64,000 bases of DNA, taken from Fuerstiella marisgermanici. GTDB lineage: Bacteria; Planctomycetota; Planctomycetia; Planctomycetales; Planctomycetaceae. A program made the position numbers and the translations under genes. Below, piece by piece: positions 51,164 through 60,223 of the stretch (within the stretch, counting starts at the first letter, position 1; each line of letters starts with the position of its first letter). Under the pieces are notes generated by a model. That model made no database searches, was not told the DNA's origin, and saw nothing but the letters and a program-made list of their open reading frames with translations. Location of the stretch: NCBI RefSeq assembly GCF_001983935.1, contig NZ_CP017641.1:8606001-8670000 (forward strand), in the 5' to 3' direction.

Positions 51164-53212
51164 CTATCCCAGGCGGCCAAATTGCTTATCAAGGGTCGCT
51201 CGGGACAGCATCAGAGACGTCGGTCGGCCGTGAGGACAGTGGTGAGCGTCGTCGACAGTGTGTCGCTGGCGCAGCAGTTCCTGCATTTCTTCCGGAGCCA
51301 GCCGCTGGCCGGCCTTGATCGCCGCTTTGCACGCCATCGTGTGCATCATGTGGTCCAGCAGGTCGCGGCGAGACGTTTTGCCGTCCGATTCTTCCAGCCG
51401 TTCTGCCATGTCACGCAAAATTCGCACGAAGTTGCCGCGTGGCAACATTACGGGATGAGCCGAAACCAGAATCGTTGTGCCACCGAAGTCTTCGATTTCA
51501 AAGCCGATTTCGATCAGCAATTCACGGTATTCCATCAACACCGCCGCTTCGCCCGCGCTGCATTCGATGGCTTCCGGCATCAGCAGTTTCTGGCTTTCAA
51601 CCTGCCCTTCGAGAACTCGCAGCCGCAAGTGTTCGTACAGAATGCGTTCGTGCAGAGCGTGTTGGTCAATTACTTCGAGACCCTCATCGCCTGCGACCAC
51701 CAGGTAACAATCGTGAATCTGGAAGGCTCGAAAATCGTCGCCGTAGACGATGTCAGAAGAGGTCGCTCCGCCTGACACTGCCGTCAATTCCGGAGTCGCG
51801 CCGGAAGAATCGTCGACGGGCACCGGCACTGCCGATTCGATGACGTCCATGCTGTGCGGCTGGTCTGCCGTTTCTGTTTCGTCGACGGCGAAAGCCGTTT
51901 CGGTGGCGACCGCTGTGCCAGGGGCTTCCGCAAATTCGGACATCGCGTCTGTGACGGCCAGGCGGAACGCGGATGACTTTAGATTCGGACGAATTGCAGG
52001 CGCCGACGAAGTCACGGCGTCGCCCGCGTAGCGTGGCGTTTGGATCGCAGCTGCGGGTGCCGCCATCGCCGGGCGGTCCGTCTGGCTGACTGATGCCGCC
52101 CAGATATCCAGTTCCTTCTGCAACGGGGCGTTGGGATTTGTGTTGGCGTTTGCTTCTGTCCGTCGAGCCGTCGGGACCTGAATTTCTGATTGAAAGTTCA
52201 ACGACAGAAACTTGTCACGCAACGTGTGGAGCAGCTGCCGGTACAACGACTGTCCGTCCTGAAAACGAACTTCCGTTTTCGTGGGGTGCACGTTGACATC
52301 GACCAGATGAGGCGGCAATTCCAGAAACAGAAAGCTGACCGGATGACGGCCGACCATCAATAGGCCTCGATACGCTTCGCCCAACGCATGCTGCAGGCTA
52401 CGGTCCTGAATGTGACGTCCGTTTAAAAACAGATACTGGTCTTTGCGAGTTCCTCGACTAAACGACGGATCGCCCACAAAACCCCACAATCGAATCTCTT
52501 CGCCTGCCTCAGTGGTGGCTTTTGATTCCACCGGAATAAGCTTGTCGCCCAGATCGCTGCCAAAGAACCGCCGGATGCGTTCTAATTGATTGGGCGTCGC
52601 CGGAAGTTCGTACACCAGTTTGTCGTTGTGCCGCAGCACCAGGTGAAGGTTGGGATTTGCCAGTGCGATCTTCGAAAACTGTTCGCTGATCCGGCCAAAT
52701 TCCGTAGACGGCTTTTTCAGAAATTTGCGGCGAGCGGGCGTGTTGAAGAACAGGTTGTGAACTTCGATCACCGTTCCCTGAGGGCACCCGCATTCGCGGT
52801 TGATATTGACGTCGCCTCCGTCAGCCTGCAGTTCGCGGCCGGTATCGAGACCGGTATCGAGACCCAGTCGTCGCGTGCGGATTCGAAAACGGCTGATCGA
52901 CGCAATCGACGCCAGCGCTTCTCCGCGAAAGCCCATCGTGGCGACTTTTTGCAGGTCTTCGTCGCTGCGGATTTTACTGGTGGCGTGGCTGGTGACGGAC
53001 AGAAGCAGGTCGTCCGGGTGCATGCCCTCGCCGTTGTCCGAAATGCGAATCAGATCGATGCCGCCCGTAGAAATGTCGACTTCAATCCGAGTCGCCAGGG
53101 CGTCCACGCTGTTTTCGAGCAACTCCTTCACGACACTCGCCGGCCGCTCAATCACTTCGCCAGCCGCGATGCGATTGATGACGTGAGGATCAAGTTGCTG
53201 AATACGAGACAT
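51164..53212 (-). CDS. mutL: DNA mismatch repair protein MutL
   Basis: 682 residues from ATG 53212 (MSRIQQLDPHVINRIAAGEV). GHL ATPase: ELLENSVDA, DNGEGM, GFRGEALASIASIS, then RHPVSFLFLELP and VDVNVHPTKTEVRF. A low-complexity linker (about 360-480). C-terminal dimer/endonuclease domain: DQHALHERILYE fits the DQHAx2Ex4E nuclease motif, followed by ACKAAIKAGQ and CPHGRPTSL. So this MutL is an endonuclease-type, as in genomes lacking MutH. The gene is 104 bases upstream of aroDE. Confidence 0.95.
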   Translation of the reverse strand: MSRIQQLDPHVINRIAAGEVIERPASVVKELLENSVDALATRIEVDISTGGIDLIRISDNGEGMHPDDLLLSVTSHATSKIRSDEDLQKVATMGFRGEALASIASISRFRIRTRRLGLDTGLDTGRELQADGGDVNINRECGCPQGTVIEVHNLFFNTPARRKFLKKPSTEFGRISEQFSKIALANPNLHLVLRHNDKLVYELPATPNQLERIRRFFGSDLGDKLIPVESKATTEAGEEIRLWGFVGDPSFSRGTRKDQYLFLNGRHIQDRSLQHALGEAYRGLLMVGRHPVSFLFLELPPHLVDVNVHPTKTEVRFQDGQSLYRQLLHTLRDKFLSLNFQSEIQVPTARRTEANANTNPNAPLQKELDIWAASVSQTDRPAMAAPAAAIQTPRYAGDAVTSSAPAIRPNLKSSAFRLAVTDAMSEFAEAPGTAVATETAFAVDETETADQPHSMDVIESAVPVPVDDSSGATPELTAVSGGATSSDIVYGDDFRAFQIHDCYLVVAGDEGLEVIDQHALHERILYEHLRLRVLEGQVESQKLLMPEAIECSAGEAAVLMEYRELLIEIGFEIEDFGGTTILVSAHPVMLPRGNFVRILRDMAERLEESDGKTSRRDLLDHMMHTMACKAAIKAGQRLAPEEMQELLRQRHTVDDAHHCPHGRPTSLMLSRATLDKQFGRLG

Positions 53213-53420
53213 AGTCGTGGAAATTCGTCCGTGAAGGGGCAGCGGGATGAGGGGCATTCTAGTGTTTGCTGTCGCCATATCCAACGACTCGATGCACTCG
53301 AATTTATGCCGCCTACACAGCGATCAAATCAAGTAAGACGGGGCTGTCTCTTGTGTTAATGCCGTGATAGGATGCGAGTTCGTTGCCACCCCGCCGAGCG
53401 TTTCTCGTCTGGATTAGAGC

Positions 53421-54194
53421 ATGAACAGCCACAAACGGACGCTGACCACATTCTGCATGTTGTCTGCGGTTGTCTGTTCGCACGAGGGGACAGCGATTGC
53501 CGGGATGCCCGCCCCGTTGCCTTCTTCGTGGACCGCCGATAGTGCGAATCAGCTTTATCAGCATGCCGACTCGGCCGTGATACTGCGTTTGCAGGCGATC
53601 TCGTTTTTTGCTGTTCTGCTACTGCTGAGCGGCTGGTTCGTGAAGCTGCTGTGGAATTCTGTCGGCAGAGACTTTCCCGCTCTGCCGCAGCTTAGCTACG
53701 GCCGAGCTATTGGGCTTGTTGGGTTGTGGGGAGTGGCGTTCGTGATTGTGCTGACGATGATTTCCGGTGCTCGCGAATTGATGACGCCTGGTGCGTGGCA
53801 GAAGCAAGGCTGGACTTATCGACTGGCGGATTCGGAGTCTGCGGCAACAGTGAGTCAGACGACGAATCGGCGGCGTCGGCTTGAAGAACTACGTGCGGCA
53901 CTCTGGCAGTACGCGGCGACTAATAATGGACAGTTGCCGAATCTGGATAGCCCGGCCATTGATGTCGAGCTCACTGAAATTCCCGGCTGGGCAGGAATCA
54001 ACTACCTCACGGTCCCAAATCGGCATGCGGAAGCGGCGGGCCGCCTTTATGTATTCGAACCAGAGTTGGACCACGACGAGCGGCTCGTACTGCTGACCAA
54101 CGGATTTATCGGGTCCATGAACTCAGCCACGATTCGCAAGTTACTCAGCGATTCGGGATCAAGTACCTCGTTGCCGCACAGAGGCACGCCATGA
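53421..54194 (+). CDS. Hypothetical exported/membrane protein
   Basis: 257 residues. A signal-like N-terminus (TLTTFCMLSAVVCSHEGTAI), one hydrophobic segment around 60-80 (ILRLQAISFFAVLLLLSGWF), another at 100-118, and a C-terminal globular half with GARLYVFEPELDHDERLVLL-type strands. It ends with an ATGA overlap with the DUF1559 gene, hence coupled. The RRLEELRAALWQYAATNNGQ piece resembles the pilin-like alpha-helix/linker of DUF1559-type partners. Function unknown. Confidence 0.55.
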   Translation: MNSHKRTLTTFCMLSAVVCSHEGTAIAGMPAPLPSSWTADSANQLYQHADSAVILRLQAISFFAVLLLLSGWFVKLLWNSVGRDFPALPQLSYGRAIGLVGLWGVAFVIVLTMISGARELMTPGAWQKQGWTYRLADSESAATVSQTTNRRRRLEELRAALWQYAATNNGQLPNLDSPAIDVELTEIPGWAGINYLTVPNRHAEAAGRLYVFEPELDHDERLVLLTNGFIGSMNSATIRKLLSDSGSSTSLPHRGTP

Positions 54195-55330
54195 AAGACG
54201 CAGAGACCAAAGCTGCAACGCCAATGCCGAGCAATGGTTGGTGGAAGGGGGGCGTTGGGGCTTTCGTCGCTTTGTTGATTGTTGTCGCCGTGATTGGGCC
54301 GTTCGAGTATGTAGAACAGATCTTATTGGGTTGGCTCTATTTTCCACTCGGAACGATTCCCCGGGCATCCGTGGACTGGCCGACTGCAATACTCGGAATA
54401 GCCTGCGTTTTTCTGTTCGTTGTCGGCCTGCGCTTCACGGGGCGCTGGCTGCTTTATTCGACAGCGTTGAACAACAACACACCCCGGCCACAATGGACGT
54501 GGCGTTGTTCATGGGTTTTGGGCGGGACTCTGTTGGTGCTTTTCGGTTCCGGCACGGCATTGGTCGGAGTCACTCATCAATTCATCTGGCTGTTGTCAGG
54601 TCGCCCCAACACCGCTTCTGCCTCGACGGGAGTCTCGCCAGGGTTCATTGGTCAGGCACGCAACGCGGCGCGGACGACTCAGGCTAAGAATGAGCTGCAC
54701 ATGCACGGCTTGGCTTTTCAGAGCGTTATCGATGTTCGAGGTGGTCGTCTTCCGCCCGGAGGCACAATGACCGAAAGCGGTGAATTGCTGCACGGCTGGG
54801 CCGCGTTTCTTGGACCGTATCATTCGTACGACACGTCCGGGATTGACTTCTCTATTCCGTGGCATCAGGCACCTAATGACCGTATTTACAAGTCCCAGCT
54901 ATCGTGTTTCGTCAATCCGTCGATGCCGGGGGCAGTCTTTGACGCAAACGGGTACGCACTCAACCACTGGTCCGGTAACGTCCACGTATTGCCGCTGCAA
55001 ACACTAAATGCTGCCGCTGACGAAACGCCCTCGCGGCATGACGTCTCGAATGACCCCGGCATGTCGCTGGAGCAGATCACCGACGGGGCAAACAATACAA
55101 TTCTGATCGGTTCTGCAGGCGGCGCATTCATGCCGTGGGGGCACCCGGCGAACTTACGAGACCCCGCCAAAGGCATCAATAATTCGCCGCAAAACTTTGG
55201 CGGACCGGACCTTTGGAATGGTGCGATGTTTGGCTTCTGCGACGGTTCCGTGAAGCTGCTGAGCAATCAAACAGACCCGGCCGTCCTTGAGGCACTCGCG
55301 CGGCCGGCAGACGGCGTTTCTGAACAGTAA
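54191..55330 (+). CDS. DUF1559-like protein
   Basis: 379 residues. The terminal GAMFGFCDGSVKLLS is the H-X9-DG-like motif that marks planctomycete DUF1559 proteins; NAARTTQAKNELHMHGLAFQ is similar to the helix after the pilin-like N-terminus. Unlike most DUF1559 proteins, the N-terminus carries three or four membrane segments instead of a single type IV pilin-like leader helix. DUF1559 proteins are abundant pseudopilin-related exported proteins; the genome's prepilin peptidase is at 47732. Coupled to the preceding gene by ATGA. Confidence 0.65.
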   Translation: MKDAETKAATPMPSNGWWKGGVGAFVALLIVVAVIGPFEYVEQILLGWLYFPLGTIPRASVDWPTAILGIACVFLFVVGLRFTGRWLLYSTALNNNTPRPQWTWRCSWVLGGTLLVLFGSGTALVGVTHQFIWLLSGRPNTASASTGVSPGFIGQARNAARTTQAKNELHMHGLAFQSVIDVRGGRLPPGGTMTESGELLHGWAAFLGPYHSYDTSGIDFSIPWHQAPNDRIYKSQLSCFVNPSMPGAVFDANGYALNHWSGNVHVLPLQTLNAAADETPSRHDVSNDPGMSLEQITDGANNTILIGSAGGAFMPWGHPANLRDPAKGINNSPQNFGGPDLWNGAMFGFCDGSVKLLSNQTDPAVLEALARPADGVSEQ

Positions 55331-55498
55331 CGCGTGGTGTGCCGTCAACGCATCGGCAGTTTCGCTTCAATCAGAACGACCGGACGTCCCGGTCTTGAGA
55401 CGCCAGTTGGTCACGCCATAAATCACTGTCTCGTGATCTATCATGTGTGGACAGTACCCGGACTTTGTCCACCTCTGACTTCACACCATGAGCTTACA

Positions 55499-56440
55499 AT
55501 GCCCGCTATCGGCCTTCCCCCTCTTCTACCGCCCGCCGCGACCGTTCAAAGCACAGATCAAGTCGTGGATCGAGAAGTCTGCGTGGCGATTTTTGCGTAC
55601 AACGAACAGTCCTCAATCGTTGCATCCATCGAAAGCGTTCTGAAGTCGGCAGAGAATGCAGTGGCAGGCGAACATGTGCGGGTGGTTGTTCTGGTGAATG
55701 GTTGTACGGATCATACGGCCGCGAGAGTGGCGGAATTCGGTCGGCGGGATGATCGCGTCAGGCTGCAGGTAATCGAAGTCGGCGACAAAGCGAACGCCTG
55801 GAACACCTACGTTCACGAACTGGCGCAACTCGACAACGACAACCGACTGCATGTGTTCATGGACGGGGACGTCACGTGTACTCCGGATGCTATTTCGGCT
55901 ATGGTAAAAGCCGCGCGGCAGGCACCAGCAGCGAAAGCGGTAGCGACTTTACCTGCTCCCGGAATCGGCCGTAACCGCCAGCTTAACGTTCAGCTGTACG
56001 ATCAGGACGGAGCGATCTTCGGTAACCTCTACGGATTGACGTCCGACTTTCTGCGTCGCGTGCGTGAACGTCAAATACGGATTCCTCGTGGTGCGGTCGG
56101 TGAGGACGCGATCGTCACCGAAATGATCGCTCACGACCTGCGTCGCAAAAACAGCTACGACAATCGCCTTGCGGTCTGTGCTGCTGAACCTGCCGGTTTT
56201 GTGTACCCGCGATTGTCGCCGTGGCGTCTGAGAGATATCAGACTCTACATCAACCGCCGTGTTCGCTACGCGATCCGAGACCATCGTCTGCCATTGCTGC
56301 GTCGAATTGAATTTGACGACATGCCCGAATCCATGGAGCCACTCGATCGGCAGATTCTCACGACCCTGAATAAACGCAGATGGCTACATCCCCTGCAGTG
56401 GTTGGCTCGCCGACGCCTTCGACGAGCGCTTCAAGAATAG
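55499..56440 (+). CDS. Glycosyltransferase family 2
   Basis: 313 residues, ATG 55499 (MPAIGLPPLLPPAATVQ). GT-A fold: CVAIFAYNEQSSIVASIESV, VVLVNGCTDHT, and the DxD motif in VFMDGDVTC; a later EDAIVTEMIAHDL gives the catalytic-type ED. The C-terminus is a basic amphipathic helix (PWRLRDIRLYINRRVRYAIR). A soluble or peripheral enzyme; donor sugar unknown. Confidence 0.8.
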   Translation: MPAIGLPPLLPPAATVQSTDQVVDREVCVAIFAYNEQSSIVASIESVLKSAENAVAGEHVRVVVLVNGCTDHTAARVAEFGRRDDRVRLQVIEVGDKANAWNTYVHELAQLDNDNRLHVFMDGDVTCTPDAISAMVKAARQAPAAKAVATLPAPGIGRNRQLNVQLYDQDGAIFGNLYGLTSDFLRRVRERQIRIPRGAVGEDAIVTEMIAHDLRRKNSYDNRLAVCAAEPAGFVYPRLSPWRLRDIRLYINRRVRYAIRDHRLPLLRRIEFDDMPESMEPLDRQILTTLNKRRWLHPLQWLARRRLRRALQE

Positions 56441-56479
56441 GACGTACGCTGCGTAAGAATCCGGTCGCAGGTTGCCCGC

Positions 56480-57508
56480 TTACGCGTCGTGTTTGGAATC
56501 AGCTTCAGCTTCAGGTTGCTCATTCGATTCCGATTCAGTGTCGGCGCTTTCGGCGGGTGGCTTCTGAGTTGCATCAGCAGGCGCGACTTTCGCGTCGACT
56601 GGTTCGCTGTTGCCTTCGATCTGAAATTCTTCAATCAGCTCTTTACGACGTTCGGCAACGGCTCGATCGAATTCGGAAAGTACGTCCATCGCTCGGTCAC
56701 GCGATGTTACGAGGCCGATTATGAGATACTGAGTGATCGCCAGCAGGTAACAGCACCAACCCACCAGCCAGCGTTCGCGATGGCGACGGAATTCACCGTG
56801 CAGCCGAGCGACATCGGCCAGATTCGACTGAGCATCTGTTCCTGTGGTGTCCTCAACCGTTTGGTTCACAACCTTCACAGCGATCAGAGTCGGCGCGGAA
56901 GCCATCGCCTGCATGGGCGTGGCCACTCCGATTTGCTGCACCATCGTCCAGTCGACGACGTTGGTGCGAGCGATCCGGACGCGATCGACGTTCGATAATG
57001 TCAGCAGTTCTGCGCCTACAATGGCTGCCATCATGGCCAAAACCGGTGATGAGCGATTCAGATGTTGGCAGACGAAGCCTTTCAAAAACTTCCACTTCAT
57101 CCGCCAGAATTCTGCCAGTGCATTGCGGCCGGGTTTGATCTTCGGCGGGCCGGGATGGATGACGGCGAATAGTTCCTGGTCGGGCATGGCTTCGATCACG
57201 CCGATTGCGAGCATCAGCCGCAGTCCCATTGTGAGCCAGTCCATGCGGTCCATCCAGTCCAGCCGATCGACCCAGCCAAACAGCAGGTGTTCCATATTGG
57301 CCGTGGCTGCCAGTAACAGCAAGGCCCCTCGAAACCATTCTTCGAGGTCCTTTTCCAGCTCATCGTCCAGGTCCTGCAGCCGAAACACCCTTCGCATGAT
57401 GAAGCGAAAGATCGGGATCGCGATCACGCCCACCAGAACTCGCGTAATCGGGCGCAGCACCGACTTGAACATCGGAAGGTTCATCAGTGCTCGAAACATA
57501 CCGCCCAC
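56480..57508 (-). CDS. Hypothetical membrane protein
   Basis: 342 residues, start codon at 57508 (MGGMFRALMNLPMFK). Amphipathic and hydrophobic segments (VLRPITRVLVGVIAIPIFRF, GALLLLAATANMEHLLFGW, SPVLAMMAAIVGAELL, WLVGWCCYLLAITQYLIIGL), and a polar Glu/Ala/Asp-rich C-terminal tail (AESADTESESNEQPEAEADS). Conserved residues such as EAMPDQELFAVIHPGPPKIK are present. I do not recognise a known family. Confidence 0.5.
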   Translation of the reverse strand: MGGMFRALMNLPMFKSVLRPITRVLVGVIAIPIFRFIMRRVFRLQDLDDELEKDLEEWFRGALLLLAATANMEHLLFGWVDRLDWMDRMDWLTMGLRLMLAIGVIEAMPDQELFAVIHPGPPKIKPGRNALAEFWRMKWKFLKGFVCQHLNRSSPVLAMMAAIVGAELLTLSNVDRVRIARTNVVDWTMVQQIGVATPMQAMASAPTLIAVKVVNQTVEDTTGTDAQSNLADVARLHGEFRRHRERWLVGWCCYLLAITQYLIIGLVTSRDRAMDVLSEFDRAVAERRKELIEEFQIEGNSEPVDAKVAPADATQKPPAESADTESESNEQPEAEADSKHDA

Positions 57509-57712
57509 GAGTTGGAGTTTCCCTGCGTCGTTTTTTGTTCAGTCAGCTCTCAATCGAATTCGAATCGTTGCCGACTGACAAGACAAACGATCACTCAACA
57601 CTGTATCTTTATCGCTTCAATTCAGCCACGCTCCAAAAAATCAGGCGAAACAGGCGAATTGAGTAGGGCACGCTTCAAATAGAACGCTGTTTTGGGAAAC
57701 AGGATCAACAAT

Positions 57713-58492
57713 ATGTTCGGTATGGCGGGGGAGACGGAATTTGATCTGCGGTTTGAACTGCTGGGGGTGCCCATTCGCGTTCATCCGGTGTTTTGGATCA
57801 GTTCCATCTGGATTGTCTGGGACGGAGACGACCCGCGTCGCGTCTTTGTGGGAGTTCTGTGCATTTTTGTGTCTGTTCTGGTTCACGAAATGGGTCACGG
57901 CCTGCTGTCACGCCGCTACGGATACCCGTCGGAAATTGTGCTGTACATTCTGGGCGGCTATGCCACGGCAACTCGCTTTTCCACCTGGAAGAATGTGAAG
58001 GTGTCTGCGGCTGGACCTGCCGCTGGATTCCTGCTGTTCCTTCTGACGTATATCACGTTGCTGCTTCTGGCGGCCTCTAATCCGGAAAGCCTGATCGGTG
58101 ACAGTATGATCGGGTACGCGATCAAGATGATGTTGTTTGCGAATCTGATTGTCACGTTGATGAATCTCGTACCCTGTGTGCCGCTCGACGGTGGCCGGAT
58201 CGCGGAATCGCTGATGAATTTGTATGGCGGCCCGCAGTCGATGGAACGCACAATTCAACTTGGCATCGTCGCGTCCGGGCTGGTCGCGTTGCGAGGCATC
58301 TATTGCATCAACACCGGTGCAGACTATGTCCCGTTGCCGCAGTTCTTGTTTCCATCGTTTCGAGTGGGAGACATGATCTACACATGGTCGGGCAGTGGGA
58401 TCCAACCAGCCCCCAGGTTCATGGTTATCTTCTTCGGCTTTCTGTGTGCTCAACAGGTAATCGCCTACAACGAGATCAAGGGGCGAAGGTAA
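57713..58492 (+). CDS. Site-2 protease (M50) membrane metalloprotease
   Basis: 259 residues, ATG 57713 preferred over TTG 57692. HEMGH at residues 58-62; NLVPCVPLDGGRI is the second metal-site region. Four to six membrane helices, no PDZ or CBS domain, so it is the short SpoIVFB/rhomboid-like S2P type. It is adjacent to murJ but on the opposite strand (convergent). Confidence 0.85.
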   Translation: MFGMAGETEFDLRFELLGVPIRVHPVFWISSIWIVWDGDDPRRVFVGVLCIFVSVLVHEMGHGLLSRRYGYPSEIVLYILGGYATATRFSTWKNVKVSAAGPAAGFLLFLLTYITLLLLAASNPESLIGDSMIGYAIKMMLFANLIVTLMNLVPCVPLDGGRIAESLMNLYGGPQSMERTIQLGIVASGLVALRGIYCINTGADYVPLPQFLFPSFRVGDMIYTWSGSGIQPAPRFMVIFFGFLCAQQVIAYNEIKGRR

Positions 58493-58537
58493 GCACGTGC
58501 GAATTAATGCAACCGGCCCGTTCGTCGCCTGCGAATT

Positions 58538-60214
58538 CTACGACTTCGACTCGCCGTTGGCGTCCGATGGTGCTTGGTCCGGCAGATGAGGTTCGTTCAT
58601 CAGCTTCAACGGCGATAGCCCGACCGCGAACAGACCGCCTGCATACACCACGACCGCGACGGCTACGGGGAGTACGACCTTCAGCAGCCGGTAACTGAAG
58701 ATATCCAGAGAATTCTCCAGGCCTGATACCCAGTACAGCATCCCCAGGCCGCAGGCGTTCATGACCAGTGTGCAAATGGCGACTCGCCAAAGCAGCGGTA
58801 CAAAGGCCGATCGGCCGATCACCAGAAAACGATCACGCAGAACTTCCAGTGCCAGCCCCAGTTGAAGCAGTGTCGCCAGCACGCTGGCCAGAGGAAGCGC
58901 GGGGCCACCGAAGGCCGGCAGCATGACGAAGTCGAACAGCAGGTTGAGACCGACGCAGACGAGTCCCTGCCTCATCGGAGTGACCTGGTCATTGACCGCA
59001 TAGAACACTCGATTGACAATCAACAGTCCGCTGAACACCCACACGCCGATGCCGTACGCAGCAATCATCCGATAGGTCAGGTCAGCTGCCTGGGCGTCAA
59101 ACTGACCGTAGCGGAACAGCAGGTCGGTGATTGGTGCCGCCATAAACCACAGACCAACGCTGGCTGGAATTCCGACGACCAGCACCAGTTGCAAACCGTG
59201 GACAACGTCGCGGCTGAGTTCCGTTCGGTCGTTTGCCTGAGCGTGCATGGCGAAGCGAGGAAACAGCACGGTCCCCAACGCGATTGCGAAGACTCCCATG
59301 GGGAACGTATACAGTCGCTGGCCGAGATACAACGCACCTGCTGTGCCTTCAGGCAGAGTGTATTGTTCGAGCGCCGTGATGCCGTCGAGATTTCCGGACA
59401 TCAGCGTCCACGCCAGGAAGCTATCGATGAGTCCATTAATCTGCGTGATCGACAGGCCAAGCAGGACCGGCCCCATCGCTCGAAAGACTTTGTCCACCGG
59501 CAGAGATTTGGCGCTGTTGGCGGCTAACGCGGAATTCAATTGCATGCGAATTTGAAACTGATTTGCCTTGTAGATCAGCATGCTAAGCTGAGCCACTCCG
59601 CCCATCAGAATAAATCCCGCAATGACTCGAACTTCGTTGACGCCTGAACCCAGCTTCCACGCCGCCAGCAGCCCGCCGCCCAGCCACATGACATTCAGCA
59701 TGACTGGAGCCAGTGCCGGGAATACGAAGTGCCTGACACCGTTAAGCGCGGCTGAATAGTGCCCTGCCATGCAGATCAGCAGCATGTACGGCATCATGAT
59801 CAGCGACAGTTCGCACAACAGCGTCGACCGGTCGCTCATTTCTACAGTCAGGTAAATGACCGTCGTGGCAACCTCAATAGCAACCGTCACCAGCAGCAGG
59901 ATCTTCAGCAATCGCCAACCGACACCGCCGAACAAGTTCGACGCCGATTCGCGTCCCTGCTGTTCGTCAATGCGGACGAATTCGGGCAAAAATGCGGCCG
60001 TCATCGCTCCTTCACCAAACAGTCGGCGAAACATGTTCGGAATGCGAAACGCGACGGTAAACGCGTCCAGAATCCAGCCGGTGCCGAATACCGAGGCCAT
60101 CAGTGAATCACGAGCCAGTCCGGAAATGCGGCTCACCAGCGTCAGCAGGCTGACGACTTTGAAGCCCTTCAGCTTGCCGGTTGGCGCGTCGGTATTTTGG
60201 CGATCCATGCCCAC
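58538..60214 (-). CDS. murJ: Lipid II flippase MurJ
   Basis: 558 residues, 13-14 membrane segments. MVF/MviN family: LVSRISGLARDSLMASVFG, AFRIPNMFRRLFGEGAMTAA, FLPEFVRI, and ALALGTVLFPRFA-type helices. Translocates lipid II across the cytoplasmic membrane for peptidoglycan synthesis. A second start (MDRQNT) lies at 60208. It ends 46 bases from the convergent S2P gene. Confidence 0.95.
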   Translation of the reverse strand: MGMDRQNTDAPTGKLKGFKVVSLLTLVSRISGLARDSLMASVFGTGWILDAFTVAFRIPNMFRRLFGEGAMTAAFLPEFVRIDEQQGRESASNLFGGVGWRLLKILLLVTVAIEVATTVIYLTVEMSDRSTLLCELSLIMMPYMLLICMAGHYSAALNGVRHFVFPALAPVMLNVMWLGGGLLAAWKLGSGVNEVRVIAGFILMGGVAQLSMLIYKANQFQIRMQLNSALAANSAKSLPVDKVFRAMGPVLLGLSITQINGLIDSFLAWTLMSGNLDGITALEQYTLPEGTAGALYLGQRLYTFPMGVFAIALGTVLFPRFAMHAQANDRTELSRDVVHGLQLVLVVGIPASVGLWFMAAPITDLLFRYGQFDAQAADLTYRMIAAYGIGVWVFSGLLIVNRVFYAVNDQVTPMRQGLVCVGLNLLFDFVMLPAFGGPALPLASVLATLLQLGLALEVLRDRFLVIGRSAFVPLLWRVAICTLVMNACGLGMLYWVSGLENSLDIFSYRLLKVVLPVAVAVVVYAGGLFAVGLSPLKLMNEPHLPDQAPSDANGESKS

Positions 60215-60223
60215 TCCGGACTG

